NCBI GenBank assembly: GCA_018267355.1
Contig: JAFDYP010000180.1
Span: forward strand, 1-17,888
Direction: 5' to 3'
DNA: 17,888 nt
Origin: Bacteroidota bacterium
GTDB taxonomy: Bacteria; Bacteroidota; Bacteroidia; Chitinophagales; LD1
This document shows, piece after piece, positions 14,275-17,888 of the stretch (its first letter is position 1; each line of letters opens with the position of its first letter). The notes beneath the pieces were generated by a model. That model worked only from the letters and a program-made list of their open reading frames with translations. It did not search any database and was not told the DNA's origin. A program made the position numbers and the translations under genes.

Positions 14275-15348
14275 ATGCTCAGAACTATAATGAAATCTAC
14301 AGCTGCCATCCTGACGGTGGGTGTCATGCTCGCTATAACTTCGGGATGCAAAAAAAATAACCCTGCTCCATCCCTGACGGGCACCTGGAAGAATATAGAT
14401 ACAATCTCATCTTCCGGATTTAAGTACTTGGTTTTGAAAGATAATCAAACCGCATTTAAGCTTGGATCGCTTTTATATAATCTGCATATCAAAGAAGGAG
14501 TAGCTTATGTGACCGAGAAAGATGAGATCACGATACCTCTATCCGGCTCGAATGCTACTGTATACAGCTACAGGGTATCTAATGATACGCTCTATCTGAC
14601 CAGCCCCGGCAGTACGTGGAAGTTTAAAAAGGACGCTGATCAGGACCCTGCCTTGTGGGTCGGAGACATCTCCATCACAAGCTATACTTCGGCCGGAAAT
14701 GGATTTTGGCTAGGTCCGCTGGATTATAATGGCACTAGCTATGTGATCAGTAGTGTTTATACTAAAAAATTATATTCCATCAATGCCGCCAACACACTGC
14801 AAGTCGATTCGACTACTGCAATGGCTGGCACCGCCACCGGTCTGGCCAGCAGCGCATCCGGCACATGGATATCTACTCCATCTGTAGACCTGAAACTCAG
14901 AAATATAGACCTGCCTACATCTGCTGTCACTGCCCTGTCCAGCGCAGCACCTGCCGGCGTGGTGTCGATGGCAAAACATGGAAGCAAGATACTGGTGCTG
15001 ACAGGCACAGGTACTTTTTACGATTATGATCCTGTGTCTGACAATTTTACATCACTTGCCTCATTGCCTGAGTTTTTCTCCGGGTCTGTTCCTACCGGAT
15101 ATATTGATATAGAGGTCAAAGATGATAAAGTGTATTTTCTATACTTCACCTATCTTATGGAGCTCGATCTCACTACAGGTCAGTTTACCAAAACTTATAA
15201 TCTGCAGACCAACAGCACCGGCCTATCTCTGAATGGCTCCTATTTGGGCCTTTGTTATGACGGTACTTCCTTTGTCTCAGAGAGAGTGACTCAGGGTACC
15301 TCTTCCTATGACATTCATATTGATATTGCAAAATTTAACCTCCCTTAA
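14275..15348 (+). CDS. Lipoprotein with beta-propeller-like repeats, copy 1 of 3
   Basis: This 357-aa protein is not recognised by name. It has a lipoprotein signal ending I-T-S-G-Cys25, followed by Lys-Lys. Next comes a conserved entry L-T-G-T-W-K at 34-39, then a small beta domain of about 80 residues ending S-N-D-T-L-Y-L at 102-108. The C-terminal two-thirds has repeated beta-rich units, for example G-T-F-Y-D-Y-D-P-V-S-D-N-F and Y-L-M-E-L-D-L-T-T-G-Q-F, which resemble propeller blades. An ATG at 14290 would give a shorter signal (lipobox Cys20) and a longer mRNA leader, so it is a real alternative start. The gene ends 2 nt before copy 2, indicating co-transcription. Location is probably the outer membrane; binding or sensing is a guess. 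Confidence 0.72.
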   Translation: MLRTIMKSTAAILTVGVMLAITSGCKKNNPAPSLTGTWKNIDTISSSGFKYLVLKDNQTAFKLGSLLYNLHIKEGVAYVTEKDEITIPLSGSNATVYSYRVSNDTLYLTSPGSTWKFKKDADQDPALWVGDISITSYTSAGNGFWLGPLDYNGTSYVISSVYTKKLYSINAANTLQVDSTTAMAGTATGLASSASGTWISTPSVDLKLRNIDLPTSAVTALSSAAPAGVVSMAKHGSKILVLTGTGTFYDYDPVSDNFTSLASLPEFFSGSVPTGYIDIEVKDDKVYFLYFTYLMELDLTTGQFTKTYNLQTNSTGLSLNGSYLGLCYDGTSFVSERVTQGTSSYDIHIDIAKFNLP

Positions 15349-15350
15349 AC

Positions 15351-16361
15351 ATGAAGCGTTCCATTATTAATAAGTGCCTGCTGGCATTTATCGTGCTGGC
15401 AATCCTATTCTCCGGATGCAAAAAAGGAAATACGACATCTAATCAGTTGGTGGGATCGTGGCGTTTGGTAAATGCTCCTTATGGACCGGGCTATGTGATC
15501 ATCGGGTCCGATATGATTCTCACGACCATGACGACTACCTCTACAGGAGCGCACGAATACTCAAAAAAGGCCTATCAGATCGAGTCCAATACGGTTTTGG
15601 TCAGCAGTACTCTTTTCCAGTATAGTAAGTCCGGAGACACTCTAAAACTGCTGCAGGATGTAGACAATCCGAATAGCTCTAACAATTTCATATTGGTGCC
15701 GGATGCCTCTTCTACCACACTGGATACCTGGATGCCACTGGCCGTATATGGCACCAGCCTGCCATGGCCAGACCTGCAGATGGATGCGCTGACTACTATA
15801 GGGAGTACTATCTGGACGAGCTACACCTATGGAGGACTGAAGGCATATAACCCGAACACCGCTACCTATGTGACTGGTTTCAGCCTGGCGAATAATGCCA
15901 GTGGTATTGAAGCTGTGGGCAGCGACCTTTGGGCATATGATCAGACACAAAGGAAACTTGTGAAAATAGACCCATCCACTCATGCGGTGACCTTCACCTC
16001 TCCCGCTGTGCCTCATGGCAATGGTGATGCAAGTCAGCTTGCCTATGACGGGGTAAACAATATCTATTGTATCAGTGGCTATAGACTGGATGTCTATAGC
16101 ATCGGTACCAATTCTTTTAACTCTTATCAAATGCCAGACAACTATAATGATCTTGCATTTGCAGACGGTTATCTTTTTGCGGTGAGAAATTCAACCGTTT
16201 TAAAAATAGATCCGGCAACTCTTCAGGTTGTAAAAACATATCGTCTCAAAGATGGCATGGGCTCTGATGTAATAGCATCAGCGGGCGGCAGTGATTTCTG
16301 GATCTACGTTTCAGACGGACTACAGGTACCTGGCAGCTTCCAAAAAATCACCCTTAACTAA
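15351..16361 (+). CDS. Lipoprotein with beta-propeller-like repeats, copy 2 of 3
   Basis: This 336-aa protein has the same plan as its neighbours: lipobox L-F-S-G-Cys23 with Lys-Lys after it, L-V-G-S-W-R at 33-38, and S-G-D-T-L-K-L at 94-100 closing the N-terminal domain. The rest contains blade-like units of about 40 residues, such as K-L-V-K-I-D-P-S-T-H-A-V, R-L-D-V-Y-S-I-G-T-N-S-F and V-L-K-I-D-P-A-T-L-Q-V-V. The repeated pattern is hydrophobic-x-hydrophobic-Asp-Pro-x-Thr. Overall sequence identity to copy 1 looks low outside the motifs, so the duplication is old. It starts 2 nt after copy 1 and ends 25 nt before copy 3. Function is unknown. Confidence 0.72.
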   Translation: MKRSIINKCLLAFIVLAILFSGCKKGNTTSNQLVGSWRLVNAPYGPGYVIIGSDMILTTMTTTSTGAHEYSKKAYQIESNTVLVSSTLFQYSKSGDTLKLLQDVDNPNSSNNFILVPDASSTTLDTWMPLAVYGTSLPWPDLQMDALTTIGSTIWTSYTYGGLKAYNPNTATYVTGFSLANNASGIEAVGSDLWAYDQTQRKLVKIDPSTHAVTFTSPAVPHGNGDASQLAYDGVNNIYCISGYRLDVYSIGTNSFNSYQMPDNYNDLAFADGYLFAVRNSTVLKIDPATLQVVKTYRLKDGMGSDVIASAGGSDFWIYVSDGLQVPGSFQKITLN

Positions 16362-16386
16362 TCAGACAGCATAAATCACCATAAAT

Positions 16387-17394
16387 ATGCACCAGCAAAA
16401 GATTTCAATAAGCATAATAGCAATAGGAGTAATAGCTATACTGTCCGGCTCCTGCAAGAAAGAAAACACCGCTACAAAATCCCTCACAGGTAGCTGGGTC
16501 AAAGCGGGAACTACTGAAGAATTTTACATTGCTGCATCGGAAAATAAATGGTATGCCGCCTCAAAGGATTACGATGGCTATAAGATCATAAGCGCCTATA
16601 AATATGAGTACACAGGTACACAACTCAAACTGCAGGGAGTATCAGATCTTCTGTTGTATAATACACGCTATAGTGGAGACACCCTGATACTCAACGATGG
16701 AAATACCGATTACCTCAAGCTGCTACCGAGTAACACCGCTCCAAAATCCCCTGCTCAATGGGTACATGTCCCTACTGTTGTTTCTTCTTTTGCCGATACG
16801 GCTGGTGTGACTGCTATCACCTATTATGGCGGCCACATATACGCACTGAAAAACTACCCGGGTAGTACGTCTTATACTAAGTTATTTGAATTTGACCCGG
16901 CGCAACAGCGCATAGTACATGAAGTGGTCACAGATCAAGAATACGACGGGCTTGACTTTCTCGATGGAACCCTTTGGGCGTCCAGTGCTAATCAGTTATA
17001 TCACCTCAATACAACTACGGGGATAAACTCATATAGCTCGCCTTTCAATCCATCAGCTAATATTTCTGCCCTGGCAGCTAAATCAGATGGTATTTATGCT
17101 CAAAGCTATGGCAATCTTCAGGTTTTTGATCCGGTAGCTTCTACATGGAGCCATTATCCGCATTCGCTCAGCAGTGATGTAAAAGATCTGGCCTACGTCA
17201 ACGGTTACTTATTATTTGGGCACGTGGGCTTGCTGTACAGCGTGCATCCGTACTATCTGCAGCCTGGTGACGGCGCATGGTATCTGGAGGGCTATAATAT
17301 TAACTGCGTAGCATATGACGGCACTTATTATTGGGTAGGAGCTCAAGATCTGAGCTCTCAGAAGTATGAGATAATGAAGTTGCAATTGGACTAA
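16387..17394 (+). CDS. Lipoprotein with beta-propeller-like repeats, copy 3 of 3
   Basis: This 335-aa protein repeats the plan: lipobox L-S-G-S-Cys23 followed by Lys-Lys-Glu, L-T-G-S-W at 33-37, and S-G-D-T-L-I-L at 96-102. Blade-like units follow, including Q-L-Y-H-L-N-T-T-T-G, N-L-Q-V-F-D-P-V-A-S-T-W and L-L-Y-S-V-H-P. Several blades carry Y-D-G-x-Y or A-Y-V-N-G-Y-L turns, as in other beta-propeller proteins. The residues after Cys are not the acidic run known as a surface-export signal in some Bacteroidota, so surface exposure cannot be claimed. It is the last gene of the cluster and converges on the ComM-like gene with only 13 nt between stop codons. Function is unknown. Confidence 0.72.
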   Translation: MHQQKISISIIAIGVIAILSGSCKKENTATKSLTGSWVKAGTTEEFYIAASENKWYAASKDYDGYKIISAYKYEYTGTQLKLQGVSDLLLYNTRYSGDTLILNDGNTDYLKLLPSNTAPKSPAQWVHVPTVVSSFADTAGVTAITYYGGHIYALKNYPGSTSYTKLFEFDPAQQRIVHEVVTDQEYDGLDFLDGTLWASSANQLYHLNTTTGINSYSSPFNPSANISALAAKSDGIYAQSYGNLQVFDPVASTWSHYPHSLSSDVKDLAYVNGYLLFGHVGLLYSVHPYYLQPGDGAWYLEGYNINCVAYDGTYYWVGAQDLSSQKYEIMKLQLD

Positions 17395-17407
17395 ACCAGT
17401 CGTCCTT

Positions 17408-17888
17408 TTAGCCTGCCCAATTTTCCCTATCGAGGCTGCGATACTGGATAGCCTCTGCTATATGCTCCGTTTTGATATCCGGGCTATCGGCCAGATCTGC
17501 TACCGTACGCGCTACCTTCAGGATACGGCTATAGGCGCGCGCAGAAAGTTGCAGCTTTTGCATGGCGCGATCCAGCAGATTGCGGGCCGGATCTGTGATC
17601 AGGCAGACTTCTTCCACTTGTTTAGCTTCCATCTGCGCATTGGCATACATGCCCTCATTTCCTTTGAAGCGCTCCTCCTGTATCTGCCGGGCCCTGATCA
17701 CCCGCTCGCGGATCGCGTCACTCGGCTCCGCACGCTGCTGATTACTGAGTTCTTTAAATGCCACAGGCGTGACCTCTACATGCAGATCGATGCGGTCTAG
17801 CAGTGGCCCTGATATCTTATTAAGATACTTTTGAACCACTCCGGGAGCGCATACGCATTCCTTGTCTGGATGGTTATAAAATCCACAA
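17408..17888 (-). CDS. ComM/YifB family Mg-chelatase-like AAA ATPase, C-terminal part (cut by window end)
   Basis: Only the last 160 codons are present; the gene continues beyond the right edge. The open frame runs past a GTG at 17839 to the window end. Reading upstream of that GTG gives C-G-F-Y-N-H-P-D-K-E-C-V-C-A-P-G, the cysteine-rich loop typical of this family, so GTG is not the true start. The next stretch I-S-G-P-L-L-D-R-I-D-L-H-V-E-V is the family hallmark around the arginine finger. The Mg-chelatase C-terminal domain ends with L-S-A-R-A-Y-S-R-I-L-K-V-A-R-T-V-A-D-L. ComM of Vibrio and Haemophilus is a hexameric helicase that helps branch migration in natural transformation; the family is widespread and the role here is not shown. 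Confidence 0.93.
   Translation of the reverse strand, partial: CGFYNHPDKECVCAPGVVQKYLNKISGPLLDRIDLHVEVTPVAFKELSNQQRAEPSDAIRERVIRARQIQEERFKGNEGMYANAQMEAKQVEEVCLITDPARNLLDRAMQKLQLSARAYSRILKVARTVADLADSPDIKTEHIAEAIQYRSLDRENWAG

Noticed and set aside
15642..16130. 162-codon ORF antisense to lipoprotein copy 2
   Set aside because: It lies opposite a supported coding frame with a clear lipobox and internal repeats. The translation has no recognisable features.
17837..17839. GTG at 17839 as the start of the ComM-like gene
   Set aside because: The frame is open to the window edge, and the codons upstream encode the conserved cysteine-rich loop of the family. The gene is cut by the window, not started here.

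Overview
The window looks like chromosomal DNA of a member of the Bacteroidota, most likely a Chitinophaga/Sphingobacterium-type lineage. The reasons are the lipoprotein signals ending in Cys-Lys-Lys, the scarcity of Shine-Dalgarno sequences, a TTG/TAnnTTTG-type promoter, and above all the Bacteroidota form of arginine biosynthesis (an acyl-ornithine carbamoyltransferase instead of classical ArgF, with an M20 deacylase in the same operon). No mobile elements, CRISPR arrays, rRNA or tRNA genes were seen. The genus cannot be named from sequence alone.

Layout. (1) 60-788, plus: an RDD-family membrane protein with a perfect inverted repeat in its short upstream region. (2) 800-3197, minus: a 2-aminoethylphosphonate:pyruvate aminotransferase-like gene (phnW) and, upstream of it, a membrane di-iron hydroxylase of the sterol desaturase/alkylglycerol monooxygenase type. 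(3) 3277-11380, minus: a compact eight-gene arginine operon read GNAT - argG - argC - argD - argF' - argB - argE-like - argH, with gaps of at most 10 nt or short overlaps throughout. (4) 11381-11872: a 492-nt divergent intergenic region. It carries a candidate promoter for the arginine operon, nested and competing inverted repeats, a small possible leader ORF ending in Arg-Arg, and a weak terminator-like hairpin just before the first gene. (5) 11873-14170, plus: a secreted GH31 glycoside hydrolase. (6) 14275-17394, plus: three tandem lipoproteins of similar size and plan with beta-propeller-like repeats, preceded by a good Bacteroidota-type promoter match. (7) 17408 to the window end, minus: the C-terminal part of a ComM/YifB Mg-chelatase-like ATPase whose beginning lies outside the window.

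How the genes work together. The operon encodes a nearly complete route from glutamate to arginine. The GNAT is the likely N-acylglutamate synthase. ArgB, ArgC and ArgD make N-acyl-ornithine, ArgF' carbamoylates it, the M20 enzyme removes the acyl group from N-acyl-citrulline, and ArgG and ArgH finish. No argJ, classical argA, carAB or argR lies in the window. ArgF' has Ser at the position (residue 90) that decides between N-acetyl- and N-succinyl-ornithine in characterised homologues, which predicts that the pathway runs on succinylated intermediates. The GH31 enzyme and the three lipoproteins appear to be an envelope module of unknown substrate; no SusC/SusD pair is present.
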